From: Algoriphagus zhangzhouensis
Lineage (GTDB): Bacteria; Bacteroidota; Bacteroidia; Cytophagales; Cyclobacteriaceae
Direction: 5' to 3'
NCBI RefSeq assembly: GCF_900148515.1
Contig: NZ_FRXN01000001.1
Coordinates: forward strand, 682,001 to 746,000
DNA length: 64,000 nucleotides
Both the position numbers and the translations under genes were made by a program. Positions 54,244 through 63,585 of this stretch are shown piece by piece. The notes beneath the pieces are model-generated. The model did not search any database. It saw only the letters and a list, made by a program, of their open reading frames with translations, and was not told where the DNA came from. Position 1 is the stretch's first letter. Each line of letters begins with the position of its first letter.

Positions 54244-55473
54244 TTAGAAGCGGTATTCAGTACCAATTGAAATATTCAAATCATTCCTTGTATTGGTTGA
54301 GGACAATTCATCCCAACTGTATCCTGTGTAGCCATAAATCATAAATCGGGGACTGACTAATTGTTGATATCCCAATCTAAATCGATAGGAATTCAATAAT
54401 TGAGATAGATCTCGGTTTTCTTCATCTGGAGAAACACCAGAGCTCAACTGGAATGAGAAAAAGTCTTCTCCAGTTTTGAAATAGTATCTACCTTGAAAAT
54501 TTCCCGAAGTACTGGTACCATCATTTGCTGACGGGATGACATTCAATCGGAAGTTAAACCACCAATTGCCTACATATTTACCCAAAGAGGCTGTTGCAAT
54601 ATGGGTTACTTCAGAGAAGCCCAAATACCTATATCCACCCTCAATTTCCCAAGCTTTTGGAAGATTGAAATAAACCGAAGCACCCATTCTCAACTTTGGA
54701 AAAAATGAAGCTCCAGATCCACCAATATTTAAATAAGCATAGGAATTCTCGCCCAAAGAAGGATAAGCATCCAATTCATATAAAGTCCCAAAACTATCGA
54801 ATCTAGAACTCTGAGTAACTCTAGCGATCAAAGATCCAGTAAGATTTGTCCTAGTTCTTCCATAGAAAGACCAAGTATGCCAAGGGTCTATTTCTCCTCT
54901 AAAATTATCGTAATCATAAGTAACTCCAACAGCTGAATTCCTTCTCAACCTCTGAAGGTTTTGAAGGTATCCCAAAAAACCATCAATCTTATACCCCCCA
55001 TCAAATAGATCTTCTGCTATTTCATAAGCCTCATCATAGGATTCTTGATAATATAAAAGCCTAGATTCCTTGTATTTGAGAACAGGTGGAAGTTGATCAT
55101 TAAAATTCATTTTAGCTTTTCCTAAAACTTCCTCAGCCTTAGTGTATTGCTCAGACCAAAATAGATTGTCCATATTGGCAGAATAAGCATCTGCATAGGT
55201 AGGAGAAGCTAAAATTGCACGATCCAAATAGATACTTGCAGAGTCATTCTTTCCTTCCCAAGCATAACTTCTGCCTACCAAAATCAAGATATCAGCATAT
55301 TCCGGATACTTATCTAAAGCCCGAAAGGCTATTTTTCTTCCTTGTTGATATTTTCCATCCAGAATTAATGTACGGGCTTCATAGAACAATTCATCCGGAT
55401 CAAAATTGTCCTGTGCAGCCAATTTTCCAATGGTAATTGCAGAAAATAAAAGAATGAGTAACGACTTTCTCAT
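54244..55473 (-). CDS. TPR plus YaiO-type outer-membrane beta-barrel protein
   Basis: 409 residues. The signal peptide (about 1-20, ending LAAQ) is followed by three or four TPR-like helical repeats (about 28-165; ILDGKYQQGRKIAFRALDKYPEYADILILVG, NDSASIYLDRAILASPTYADAY) and then a barrel domain (about 180-409) of alternating strands ending EYRF with terminal Phe. This is the YaiO layout, similar in plan to PgaA/BcsC, where TPRs guide polysaccharide to an outer-membrane pore. Its start overlaps the glycosyltransferase stop by four bases. Confidence 0.8.
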   Translation of the reverse strand: MRKSLLILLFSAITIGKLAAQDNFDPDELFYEARTLILDGKYQQGRKIAFRALDKYPEYADILILVGRSYAWEGKNDSASIYLDRAILASPTYADAYSANMDNLFWSEQYTKAEEVLGKAKMNFNDQLPPVLKYKESRLLYYQESYDEAYEIAEDLFDGGYKIDGFLGYLQNLQRLRRNSAVGVTYDYDNFRGEIDPWHTWSFYGRTRTNLTGSLIARVTQSSRFDSFGTLYELDAYPSLGENSYAYLNIGGSGASFFPKLRMGASVYFNLPKAWEIEGGYRYLGFSEVTHIATASLGKYVGNWWFNFRLNVIPSANDGTSTSGNFQGRYYFKTGEDFFSFQLSSGVSPDEENRDLSQLLNSYRFRLGYQQLVSPRFMIYGYTGYSWDELSSTNTRNDLNISIGTEYRF

Positions 55474-56933
55474 ATACTATTGGATTGAGTTTCAATATTT
55501 TTTCTGTCCTCAGCTGTTTTAAAGCCAGTTCGGATCATTTTACCCCAGCCACCTTTACCGATGATGAAGTCGATATGGCCTCTGATTCCCCACAAAACCA
55601 CTTTAGGGTGAATCAAAATGGGTTCTAATAAGATGATCCAAATCAGTCGATTCAAATCCTTTCTATCCTTGTAATTGTTAAAGGCTATCTGCTCGTAAAG
55701 CAAACTAAAGGAGGAAACCATCAATGAAAGGAGATAAACCATCAACAAAAGCCCTAGAAAGTAAACCGCAGAAAAGTCTCCAATCACCATCAAAATCAGG
55801 GTATATATCAATCCGACTATCTCGATAATTGGAGCGAATTTTTCAAAGAGAGCCCAAAATGGATAGGATATCATCCCAAGAATTCCATATCGAGGGTTGA
55901 ATCCAATTTTTCTATGGAGCTGAAGCGTCTCTATGGTTCCTCTCATCCATCTATTTCTTTGTCTGGACAAGACATCTTGATCCTCTGGGACTTCTGTCCA
56001 GCATAGTGGATCTGGAATAAAACTGACTTTATATGGAATTTTCTTTTCCTCCATATAGCGTCTCATTCTTACTACCAATTCCATGTCCTCTCCTACTGTT
56101 TTTGGAAAATAGCCTCCCACAGCCATCACCAAATCTCTTTTAAAGAAACCGAAGGCACCTGAAATCAACATCAAGCCATTGATTCGGCTCCAAGCCATCC
56201 TGCCCATCAAAAATGCTCTACAATATTCAATTACCTGGAACCTACCAAGTGTAGTTTCTGGCGCTCTATATTTGGTTACTGTACCGTCTTTTACATCACA
56301 GTTATTGGCAATCCCAATCGCCCCTCCTACTGCAATCACTTTTCTATTGGTCTCTTCCATAAATGGGCGAACCATTCTCGTTATGGAATCACTAGAAAGA
56401 ATACAGTCTACATCAATACATGCAAGAATTTCCATTTGGGAAATATTGATCCCTGCATTCAAAGCATCCGCTTTACCACCATTCTCTTTGTCTACCACAA
56501 TCAATCGCCTAAATGATTTATTAGGCGACTTGTAGATCCCTCTGATTGGTTGACTTTCCAATTCAGGATGAAATGCATAATCCGTTTTCTTCAACTCAAA
56601 TGCCTCAATCAATCGCTGAAGCGTATCATCTTTAGATCCATCGTTGACAATGATCACTTCAAACCGACCATAATGAAGAGAAAGGAGACTTTTTGCATTT
56701 TGAACTATGTTTGAAGCTTCATTAAAGGCTGGAGCAATGATAGAAACCCCAGGAGCTATTGGAGAAGTAATGATGTCCTGATAATCTGCGTATTTATTTT
56801 TCTTTCGAAAATCTCTCATTTCCAAGGCACTCAATACCATGATTGTGAGGTAAACTAATACCACAGAAAAACTCAGGATCATGAATGCCACCCCAAAAAG
56901 CTCAATCAGAAAATAGAATAGGAAATTATACAT
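55470..56933 (-). CDS. Processive family-2 glycosyltransferase, inner membrane
   Basis: 487 residues. An N-terminal membrane segment (about 5-35), a GT-A catalytic domain with NDGS (97-100), DVD (174-176), GED (281-283) and QRNRW (325-329), the D,D,D,Q/RxxRW set of cellulose, poly-GlcNAc and hyaluronan synthases, and C-terminal membrane helices (about 350-440). No PilZ domain is fused, so direct c-di-GMP control as in BcsA is not shown. It overlaps the HEAT-repeat gene by eight bases and the YaiO-like gene by four, so this is the synthase of the operon. Confidence 0.88.
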   Translation of the reverse strand: MYNFLFYFLIELFGVAFMILSFSVVLVYLTIMVLSALEMRDFRKKNKYADYQDIITSPIAPGVSIIAPAFNEASNIVQNAKSLLSLHYGRFEVIIVNDGSKDDTLQRLIEAFELKKTDYAFHPELESQPIRGIYKSPNKSFRRLIVVDKENGGKADALNAGINISQMEILACIDVDCILSSDSITRMVRPFMEETNRKVIAVGGAIGIANNCDVKDGTVTKYRAPETTLGRFQVIEYCRAFLMGRMAWSRINGLMLISGAFGFFKRDLVMAVGGYFPKTVGEDMELVVRMRRYMEEKKIPYKVSFIPDPLCWTEVPEDQDVLSRQRNRWMRGTIETLQLHRKIGFNPRYGILGMISYPFWALFEKFAPIIEIVGLIYTLILMVIGDFSAVYFLGLLLMVYLLSLMVSSFSLLYEQIAFNNYKDRKDLNRLIWIILLEPILIHPKVVLWGIRGHIDFIIGKGGWGKMIRTGFKTAEDRKNIETQSNSI

Positions 56934-58494
56934 GATTCAAAACCGGGTCTAAGAGGTGAGCTTGAATTGCAAGATTTTCTTGATTAGGATGGTTGGATAT
57001 AAACACATCAAACGTTTGCTGATTTAGTTTAAAAAGACTTTGCAGAAGGTTCTTTCTGCTTTGAAAATCTGGTTCTTGTTCGAGTAAATCCAATAAGATT
57101 TTCTCCGATTCTTCATTCCCTAAATTTCCAGCACATTTGATTGCTTCCTTTTTCAGTTCAGGATAATCAGAGCTCATGCATTGATTAATGAAATCCACCT
57201 CCATATGAGCTCCAAGGACATCATAGGTCTTAATTAATTCAACCTTTTCCTCATCTAATACCTGATCATTAATTTTATGCAACTCCTCAATCAAATCCAT
57301 TCTACCAAGCATTCTAACTAGCTTTACCCCAAACTCTCTAACACTTTGGTTTTCTGAGGAAAATAGAATTGGAATATTCAGTGATTTAGTGGCTGCTACA
57401 AACTTGATAATTCTGAGATAATGCATCTGTTGCCAATCAGAAAGTGGGTAGTTCTGATCCCTCAAAAACTTCAAATCAACTTTTTCAGAAAGGTTCAATA
57501 AAGTAGCACCAGCTTGAGATCGAACATGGAAATTAGATGACTGAGAATGTTCTTTCACAAGAGGTAACAAATCTCTCAAATCCATCTCATTCACTTGCAC
57601 CAAACCCGAAACGACATTATCCCAATGTCGATGCTTCAGATTGGCTTTAGTTATATCTACAAGCCCAAACTTCTTATAGAGAACTTTCAATTTATCTTTG
57701 AAGTCACCCTTCATTTTTTTGTTTAGGCTGATGATTTTATCGATCAAAACCTTCTTAAAAAGTCTTTTTTGGAAAATCTGTTTTGGGTAAATCGAAGAAA
57801 TCATCTCTGGAGTCATTTCTTTGATTTCTTCCAAAGACTTTTCAAATAAAATAGAAGTCAGCGGTTCGATTATTTCATTTTCAAAGTCCTTTATATTATC
57901 CTCTTTCTGATTTCTCTTTCTTTTGAAAATCACCATAAAAATGATCATACAAATAGACAGAAAAATGAATAAGAAATTAATTAAAGTAACGCTAAACAAA
58001 CCCTTATCAGAGAGCAACTTATTCTTATACTCATCAAGGGGTTCATAATGATTTCTAGATGCCATCAAGACCAAATCCTTTTCAGGTCTTTGTTGATCTT
58101 CTGACAAAATAAAATCACCGGTATTATATAATGTCTCCAAGTAGGAAGCTACACCACTGACATCGGATCTTTCATCAAAAACAAAAAACCTTAAATCAAT
58201 ACTATCAGCTGGAAGGCTTTGGAATAATGAGTCAATCTCTTTCCCATTGGAAAATTGTTTGGAGATATAGCTTGAGTCAGTTTGGCTCCAAGAATAAGTG
58301 GAATCAGATAAAAATTGAGATGAAGAATCCTTAAAAGGAAATTCTAATCGATATGTCAGGCTAGGAATATTCTCCTGTTGTTTGATTTCCTTCACCAATG
58401 AAATTGAGTCCTCCAGACGAGAAAGTCCTCCTTGACCGAAGCTTTCGAGCATCAGTAAGCTGAAGCAACAAAATACGAGTATTTTTTTGAGCAT
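56926..58494 (-). CDS. Membrane protein with cytoplasmic HEAT repeats
   Basis: 522 residues: signal or anchor segment (1-20), a periplasmic region (about 22-165), one membrane helix (about 167-190) followed by KRKR, and a cytoplasmic part whose second half (about 300-520) is built of HEAT-like helical pairs (SNFHVRSQAGATLLNLSEKV, PELKKEAIKCAGNLGNEESEKI). It would link periplasm and cytoplasm and could be a scaffold or regulator of the glycosyltransferase. It lies 4 bases after the response regulator gene and overlaps the glycosyltransferase gene by eight bases. No known family name. Confidence 0.75.
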   Translation of the reverse strand: MLKKILVFCCFSLLMLESFGQGGLSRLEDSISLVKEIKQQENIPSLTYRLEFPFKDSSSQFLSDSTYSWSQTDSSYISKQFSNGKEIDSLFQSLPADSIDLRFFVFDERSDVSGVASYLETLYNTGDFILSEDQQRPEKDLVLMASRNHYEPLDEYKNKLLSDKGLFSVTLINFLFIFLSICMIIFMVIFKRKRNQKEDNIKDFENEIIEPLTSILFEKSLEEIKEMTPEMISSIYPKQIFQKRLFKKVLIDKIISLNKKMKGDFKDKLKVLYKKFGLVDITKANLKHRHWDNVVSGLVQVNEMDLRDLLPLVKEHSQSSNFHVRSQAGATLLNLSEKVDLKFLRDQNYPLSDWQQMHYLRIIKFVAATKSLNIPILFSSENQSVREFGVKLVRMLGRMDLIEELHKINDQVLDEEKVELIKTYDVLGAHMEVDFINQCMSSDYPELKKEAIKCAGNLGNEESEKILLDLLEQEPDFQSRKNLLQSLFKLNQQTFDVFISNHPNQENLAIQAHLLDPVLNHV

Positions 58495-58498
58495 AAAA

Positions 58499-58858
58499 TT
58501 AACGGAGAACGCGCTTCACCCGAATGGCTAGCTCGTTGGGGTTAAAGGGTTTAGGAATGAAATCCACCACTCCTAAATTAAACGCCTCTAATACCACTTC
58601 CTCCTCTTCACCCAATGAACTCAAAACTATAATCGGAACCTCAGGGTGATTCTTTTTTGCATGGTGGATGATCTCGATTCCACTTCTGAAAGGCATCATT
58701 ACATCTGTGATGATTAAATCGGGATTTTGATGATCGATCGCATCTATTCCTTCATTGCCATCTTTGACCAGAACTGTTTCATAACCATCCTTTTTAAGGC
58801 GGAATTGAACAAGACTGGAGATTAATAAATCATCCTCGATAATCAGGATTTTTTTCAT
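58499..58858 (-). CDS. Stand-alone response regulator receiver protein
   Basis: 119 residues, a bare CheY-like receiver. The acidic pocket Glu8-Asp9-Asp10, phospho-acceptor Asp52 (ITDVMMPFRSG), the Ser of VLSSLGEE and the Lys of PKPFNP are all present, so phosphorylation should work. It has no output domain. As first gene of the five-gene operon it probably signals by binding, most simply to the HEAT protein; a cognate kinase is not in the window. Confidence 0.9.
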   Translation of the reverse strand: MKKILIIEDDLLISSLVQFRLKKDGYETVLVKDGNEGIDAIDHQNPDLIITDVMMPFRSGIEIIHHAKKNHPEVPIIVLSSLGEEEEVVLEAFNLGVVDFIPKPFNPNELAIRVKRVLR

Positions 58859-59086
58859 AATGTGGGTGATTCTGGATTTAAATATAACAGTATCAAGTAA
58901 TAAATTGTTAGTAAAAAGCCATTCAAAGAAATCTGAAAAACCTCTCTTGTTGATTGATCAAGGAAAATCGCATTTCATATTTAATACTTTGCCACTGATC
59001 AAAAAAAAACTTTCAAAAAATAAATCTAAATGGATTCCGAAGAAGCTTTTATTAGCTTGCTAGATCATAACAAACCATCAAACCCT

Positions 59087-60781
59087 ATGAGAAAAACACT
59101 TCTGAAGGCAAGTGTTCTTTGCTTAATGTTGAGTGGGTTTATTAGTAGAGCGAGTCTATTTGCACAAAGTGATCCTACTGGTAAAAAACCAATTACTTCA
59201 ACATATGCAATTACCAATGCCACAGTATTCGCAAAACCAGGAAGTGAAGGAAGTAAGGCTACAATTTTGATCAAAGATGGAGTGATCAAAGGAGTTGGCT
59301 CCAATTTGTCTCTTCCAGTTGAAGCGAAAGTAATTGCTGGTGATTCCTTGTTTATCTACCCAGGATTTATCGACGGCGCCAGCCAAGCAGGTATCACCAA
59401 ACCTGAAGATCCTAAAAGACCTGACAATTTTGATTCATCAAAGCCATCTGATGAAATAGCTGGAATTACTCCTTGGAGATCAGCTGTAGATCAGTTTAGT
59501 ATAGATGGATCTCAAGTTGATGCCATGAGACAGGCTGGATTTACATTGATCCAAATTGTTCCTGAAGGTGGAATGATTGCAGGGAAATCTGCATTGGTTA
59601 TTTTGGGTGATGATAAGTCTACCAATGTGATCAAAGAAAACACTTCTCTTTCCTCAAACTTAAATGGAGCACGAGGAATGTACCCAGGAACCACAGTCGG
59701 CGTCATGGCTAAGTTCAGAGATGTTTATAAAAACACAGAACTAACAAAGAACCGTACAGCAACTTTTGCTTCAAACACTGGAGTAGTTAGACCTGAAATC
59801 ACTCCTACCTATCAAGCGATGATGGATGTGATCAGCGGCCAAGTTCCGGTTCTATTTGAAGTTGGAAATGATCTAGAAGTTAGAAGAGCTCTAAGCCTTA
59901 AAAATGAATTGGGTTTCCAATTGATTTTGACTGGATTGGAAGAATATGAAAATGTAATCGATCTTCTAAAGTCAAGCGGAACTAAAGTTCTTATTCAATT
60001 GGCTGTTCCTGATGATAAAGCTATCAAAGCTAAGGAAGGAGAAGATGAAAGTGAAGAAGTAAAAGCTTTGAAAGCAAGAGTAAAAGCTTCTTATGATAAA
60101 GCAATTGCTCAGGCTGGTAAGCTAGAAGCAGCAGGCGTTCCTTTTGCTTTTACCACTATAGGTGCTAAGCCAAATGATCTGATGAAATCATTGAAAACGA
60201 TGATTGAAGCCGGATTAAGTGAAGAAGCCGCTCTAGCAGCTTTGACTACCAATGCAGCTGACATTCTAGGTGTTTCAAAATTTGCTGGATCTATAGAATC
60301 TGGTAAAATGGCAAACTTGGTACTTGCGACAGGACCTATTTTCGAAGAAGACAGCCAAATCAAACATGTAGTTGTTGATGGGAAAATCTTCGAATACGAG
60401 ACAAAAGCTAAAAAGAAAAAAGAAGGAGCTGAAGGATCAGGTGGAGCAATAGCTGGAACTTGGGATTACACTTCTGAAACCCCTGCAGGCTCTTCTGGTG
60501 GTAAAATTACTATCGCAAAAGATGGCAGTTCATACAGCGGAACTATTACTTATGACGATCCAGCTGGATCAGGAGCTGCAACTTCTGATTTGGAAGACAT
60601 TTCCTATGAAGGATCTTCCTTGACTTTTTCATTTGGTGTTAGTGCCGGTGGAATGAATTTGAAAGTTGATGTAAGTGCTGAGGTATCTGGAAATACCATG
60701 GACGGTAGTATGATAATTGGAGAATTTGGCTCCTTCCCTATCTCAGGCACACTCAATCCAACCTTAATCGCAAATAAGTAA
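59087..60781 (+). CDS. Secreted amidohydrolase-like protein without recognisable metal ligands, with C-terminal beta domain
   Basis: 564 residues from ATG 59087, which starts a signal peptide (ending LFAQ); a longer frame to 59030 does not. The fold is that of the amidohydrolase superfamily (composite beta-domain GVIKGVGSNL, then IYPGFIDG), but the HxH after GFID is Ala-Ser-Gln, and the other His and Asp ligands found in the next gene are replaced (FEVGN, LTGLEE, TTIGAKPND). Residues about 455-564 form a lipocalin-like beta domain (GTWDYTSETPAGSSGGKITI). It appears catalytically dead and is the first of three tandem homologues. Confidence 0.85.
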   Translation: MRKTLLKASVLCLMLSGFISRASLFAQSDPTGKKPITSTYAITNATVFAKPGSEGSKATILIKDGVIKGVGSNLSLPVEAKVIAGDSLFIYPGFIDGASQAGITKPEDPKRPDNFDSSKPSDEIAGITPWRSAVDQFSIDGSQVDAMRQAGFTLIQIVPEGGMIAGKSALVILGDDKSTNVIKENTSLSSNLNGARGMYPGTTVGVMAKFRDVYKNTELTKNRTATFASNTGVVRPEITPTYQAMMDVISGQVPVLFEVGNDLEVRRALSLKNELGFQLILTGLEEYENVIDLLKSSGTKVLIQLAVPDDKAIKAKEGEDESEEVKALKARVKASYDKAIAQAGKLEAAGVPFAFTTIGAKPNDLMKSLKTMIEAGLSEEAALAALTTNAADILGVSKFAGSIESGKMANLVLATGPIFEEDSQIKHVVVDGKIFEYETKAKKKKEGAEGSGGAIAGTWDYTSETPAGSSGGKITIAKDGSSYSGTITYDDPAGSGAATSDLEDISYEGSSLTFSFGVSAGGMNLKVDVSAEVSGNTMDGSMIIGEFGSFPISGTLNPTLIANK

Positions 60782-60784
60782 GCC

Positions 60785-62173
60785 ATGAAAAAATTAAGCT
60801 ATTTTCTTGCTGCACTGGTAGGACTGAGTATGCAATATGCTATGGCTCAGACCCCAAAGGGCAGTGTTTTGATAAAAAATGCGACTGTGCTTACGGTTAC
60901 CAATGGAACTCATGAAAACACCGATGTTTTGGTTCAGGACGGTATCGTTAAGAAAATCGGTCAAGATATAAAAGCTCCAAATGGAGTAGAAACCATCGAT
61001 GCTACTGGCAAGTACTTAATGCCAGGTATCATCGATGCTCACTCTCACATCGCATTGGATGTAGTCAATGAAGCGACGGCTCCTATTGTAGCTGAAGTGA
61101 GAATGAAGGATGTCGTAAATCCATACGAAATCGGAATCTACAGAGCATTGGCAGGTGGTGTGACCATGTCTCATGCAATGCACGGTTCTGCAAACGTGGT
61201 GGGTGGACAGAATGCGACACTGAAACACAGATGGGGATCAACAGATCCTGCTGATATCATTATGCAAGATGCACCTCGTACGATTAAGTTCGCTTTGGGT
61301 GAAAACCCAACTCGTGTTCATGGTCGTGGTCGCGGAATTCAGCCAAGAACTAGAATGGGTGTTGAAGCTATTTTGAGAAATGGTTTCAATGAAGCTCTTC
61401 AATACAAAAAAGCTTGGGCTGATTTCAATGCTGCTAGCTCACAAAAAGGAAACACAGCTGTAGCTCCTGAATACAATGAAAGGCTACAGACTTTGGCGGA
61501 TATTTTGGATGGAAAGATCATCATCCATTGTCACTCTTACAGAGCAGATGAGATTTACATGTTGATCAATGTTGCTAAAGATTTTGGAATCAAAAAATTG
61601 GTATTCCAACATACCAACGAAGGTTTCAAAGTAGCTCCAGAAATCGCAGAATACACTATGGGGGCATCTGTTTTTGCTGACTGGTGGGCTTACAAGTTTG
61701 AAGTATATTATTCAACTGCCTTCAACGCAGCTATCCTTCAGAAAAATGGGGTAATCACTTCCATCAACTCTGATGATGCTGAATTGATCAGACACCTATA
61801 TCATGAAGCTGCAAAGACGCAGAGATATGGTGGAATGACTGATGATGAAGCTTTGGCAATGATCACAATCAATCCAGCCAAGCAATTGGGCGTATCTGAC
61901 AAGGTTGGATCTATCGAAGAAGGTAAGCAGGCTGATATGGTGATTTTCGAAGGTCATCCTCTCTCCTCTTACGCTATCCCACAAATGACTTTTGTGGATG
62001 GTGTAAAGTACTTTGATATCAACTCTGATGAAGATGATCAAAGACAGCTGGTAAGTGCAACTGAAATGGTTGAGCCTATTTATCTACATGAAGAAACAGC
62101 CCATAAGTGTATGCAGGATACCGAATACTTGTTCGAAACTGCTGAGGCATTGTTCTCTTTGAATCAATATTAA
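60785..62173 (+). CDS. Secreted amidohydrolase with intact metal site
   Basis: 462 residues with a signal peptide (about 1-21, ending AMAQ). Metal ligands are all present: His86-Ser-His88 after GIIDA, His248/His250 (IIHCHSY), His276 (FQHTNEG) and Asp330/Asp331 (INSDDAE), like imidazolonepropionase-type amidohydrolases. C-terminal GSIEEGKQADMVIFEGHPL is the usual end of the family. The substrate is unknown. It begins 3 bases after the preceding homologue and is followed by the third after 21 bases. Confidence 0.9.
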   Translation: MKKLSYFLAALVGLSMQYAMAQTPKGSVLIKNATVLTVTNGTHENTDVLVQDGIVKKIGQDIKAPNGVETIDATGKYLMPGIIDAHSHIALDVVNEATAPIVAEVRMKDVVNPYEIGIYRALAGGVTMSHAMHGSANVVGGQNATLKHRWGSTDPADIIMQDAPRTIKFALGENPTRVHGRGRGIQPRTRMGVEAILRNGFNEALQYKKAWADFNAASSQKGNTAVAPEYNERLQTLADILDGKIIIHCHSYRADEIYMLINVAKDFGIKKLVFQHTNEGFKVAPEIAEYTMGASVFADWWAYKFEVYYSTAFNAAILQKNGVITSINSDDAELIRHLYHEAAKTQRYGGMTDDEALAMITINPAKQLGVSDKVGSIEEGKQADMVIFEGHPLSSYAIPQMTFVDGVKYFDINSDEDDQRQLVSATEMVEPIYLHEETAHKCMQDTEYLFETAEALFSLNQY

Positions 62174-62194
62174 TAACCCCGAAAAAAAGAAGAC

Positions 62195-63496
62195 ATGAAA
62201 AGATTGAATAAAAGCTTTTTCGCCTTCCTACTGGCCTTGCTTCCTATGTTTGCAATGGCTCAGATCGACGGGGAATTTGTAAAACCTCGTTCAGGAAAGT
62301 TTTTGTTGCAAAATGCAACTGTACATACAATCACTAAAGGCGTATTGGAAAATACCTCAGTTTTGATTGAAAATGGAAAAATCGCACAAATCGGTTCCAG
62401 TATTACTGCAGGAGATGCAGAAGTAATTGATTGCTCAGGTTTAGTTATTTATCCAGGCATGATTGATGGCGGTACTACGCTAGGATTGGTCGAAGTAAAC
62501 TCTGTTCCAGAAACTGTCGATTCACGTGAAATTGGAAATTTTGCTCCAAACATGCAGGCATTGACTGCTGTGAACCCTAATTCTGAGGCTGTTCCAGTGA
62601 CTCGAGTTTCTGGGGTAACCACGGTTCTTACAGTTCCTCAAGGTGGACTTTTCCCAGGTACTGCAGCTTTGATCAATTTGGTAGGTTATACTCCTGATCA
62701 AATGTATGCTGGAGCAAAAGCTGTTGTGATGAATTTCCCTAGCTCTGGTAGAAGAGGTAGATGGGATCGTCGTAGCGATGATGATATCAAAAAAGAAAAT
62801 GATAAAGCATTGAAAGAAGCAAATGAGCTCTGGGATAATGCTACGTCTTACTACGAATTAACTGAAAAAGGAGCTGAATTGGAATACTACCCAGAAATGG
62901 CTCAGTTAGCTAAAGTAATCTCTGGAGAACTTCCTTTGATGATAGAAGTTAATACAGCATCTGATATTCAGGGAGCATTAAAATGGATCGAAGGCAAAGA
63001 TGCCAAATTCATTTTGAGTGGTGTTTCTGAAGGTTGGAGAGTAGCAGATGAGATTGCAAAAGCTGGAATACCAGTAATCACTGGTCCTATCCAAGCCCTT
63101 CCAACTCGTCAGTCTGACCGTTATGATGCAGCCTATTCCAATGCAGGTAAAATGTCCAAAGCTGGTGTGAAAGTAGCAATCCGAACAAATGACCAAGAAA
63201 ATGTAAGAAACCTTCCTTTCCATGCAGCATTTGCTGCGGCTTATGGAATGGGTAAAGAAGAAGCATGGAAAGCTGTAACTATCACTCCTGCTGAAATCTT
63301 CGGTTTAGCTGATCAATTGGGATCTGTAGAGCAAGGAAAAGTTGCCAACTTGATCGTTGCAACAAAAGATCCATTTGAAACTAGTTCTCAGGTAATGCAT
63401 GTATTCATCAATGGATACAGAATTCCTTTGAGCAACAGACATATCAGATTGTATCAGGAATTTTTGGAAAGATCTCCTGGATTAAATAAAAACTAA
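62195..63496 (+). CDS. Secreted amidohydrolase-like protein without recognisable metal ligands
   Basis: 433 residues with a signal peptide (about 1-22, ending AMAQ). The scaffold matches the middle gene (QNATVHTITKGVLENTSVLI, IYPGMIDG, TITPAEIFGLADQLGSVEQGKVANLIVA), but at the metal positions it reads Gly-Thr-Thr for HxH, EVNTASD for the HCHSY segment, LSGVSEGW for FQHTNEGF, and RTNDQEN at the Asp site. It therefore should not bind the usual metals. No C-terminal lipocalin-like domain. A terminator follows at 63521. Confidence 0.87.
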   Translation: MKRLNKSFFAFLLALLPMFAMAQIDGEFVKPRSGKFLLQNATVHTITKGVLENTSVLIENGKIAQIGSSITAGDAEVIDCSGLVIYPGMIDGGTTLGLVEVNSVPETVDSREIGNFAPNMQALTAVNPNSEAVPVTRVSGVTTVLTVPQGGLFPGTAALINLVGYTPDQMYAGAKAVVMNFPSSGRRGRWDRRSDDDIKKENDKALKEANELWDNATSYYELTEKGAELEYYPEMAQLAKVISGELPLMIEVNTASDIQGALKWIEGKDAKFILSGVSEGWRVADEIAKAGIPVITGPIQALPTRQSDRYDAAYSNAGKMSKAGVKVAIRTNDQENVRNLPFHAAFAAAYGMGKEEAWKAVTITPAEIFGLADQLGSVEQGKVANLIVATKDPFETSSQVMHVFINGYRIPLSNRHIRLYQEFLERSPGLNKN

Positions 63497-63520
63497 TCTT
63501 TCCTAACCCAAATTAAAATG

Positions 63521-63565
63521 ACCACAAGTTAATCCTTCTTTCGAGAAGGGTTACTTGTGGTTTTT
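63521..63565 (+). terminator. Strong intrinsic terminator after the amidohydrolase trio
   Basis: The arms at 63521-63539 and 63543-63560 pair along their length (one bulge, one wobble) across a TTCG-type loop and are followed by five T. Confidence 0.9.
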
Positions 63566-63585
63566 GCCTTGATTATATTGAGAAC

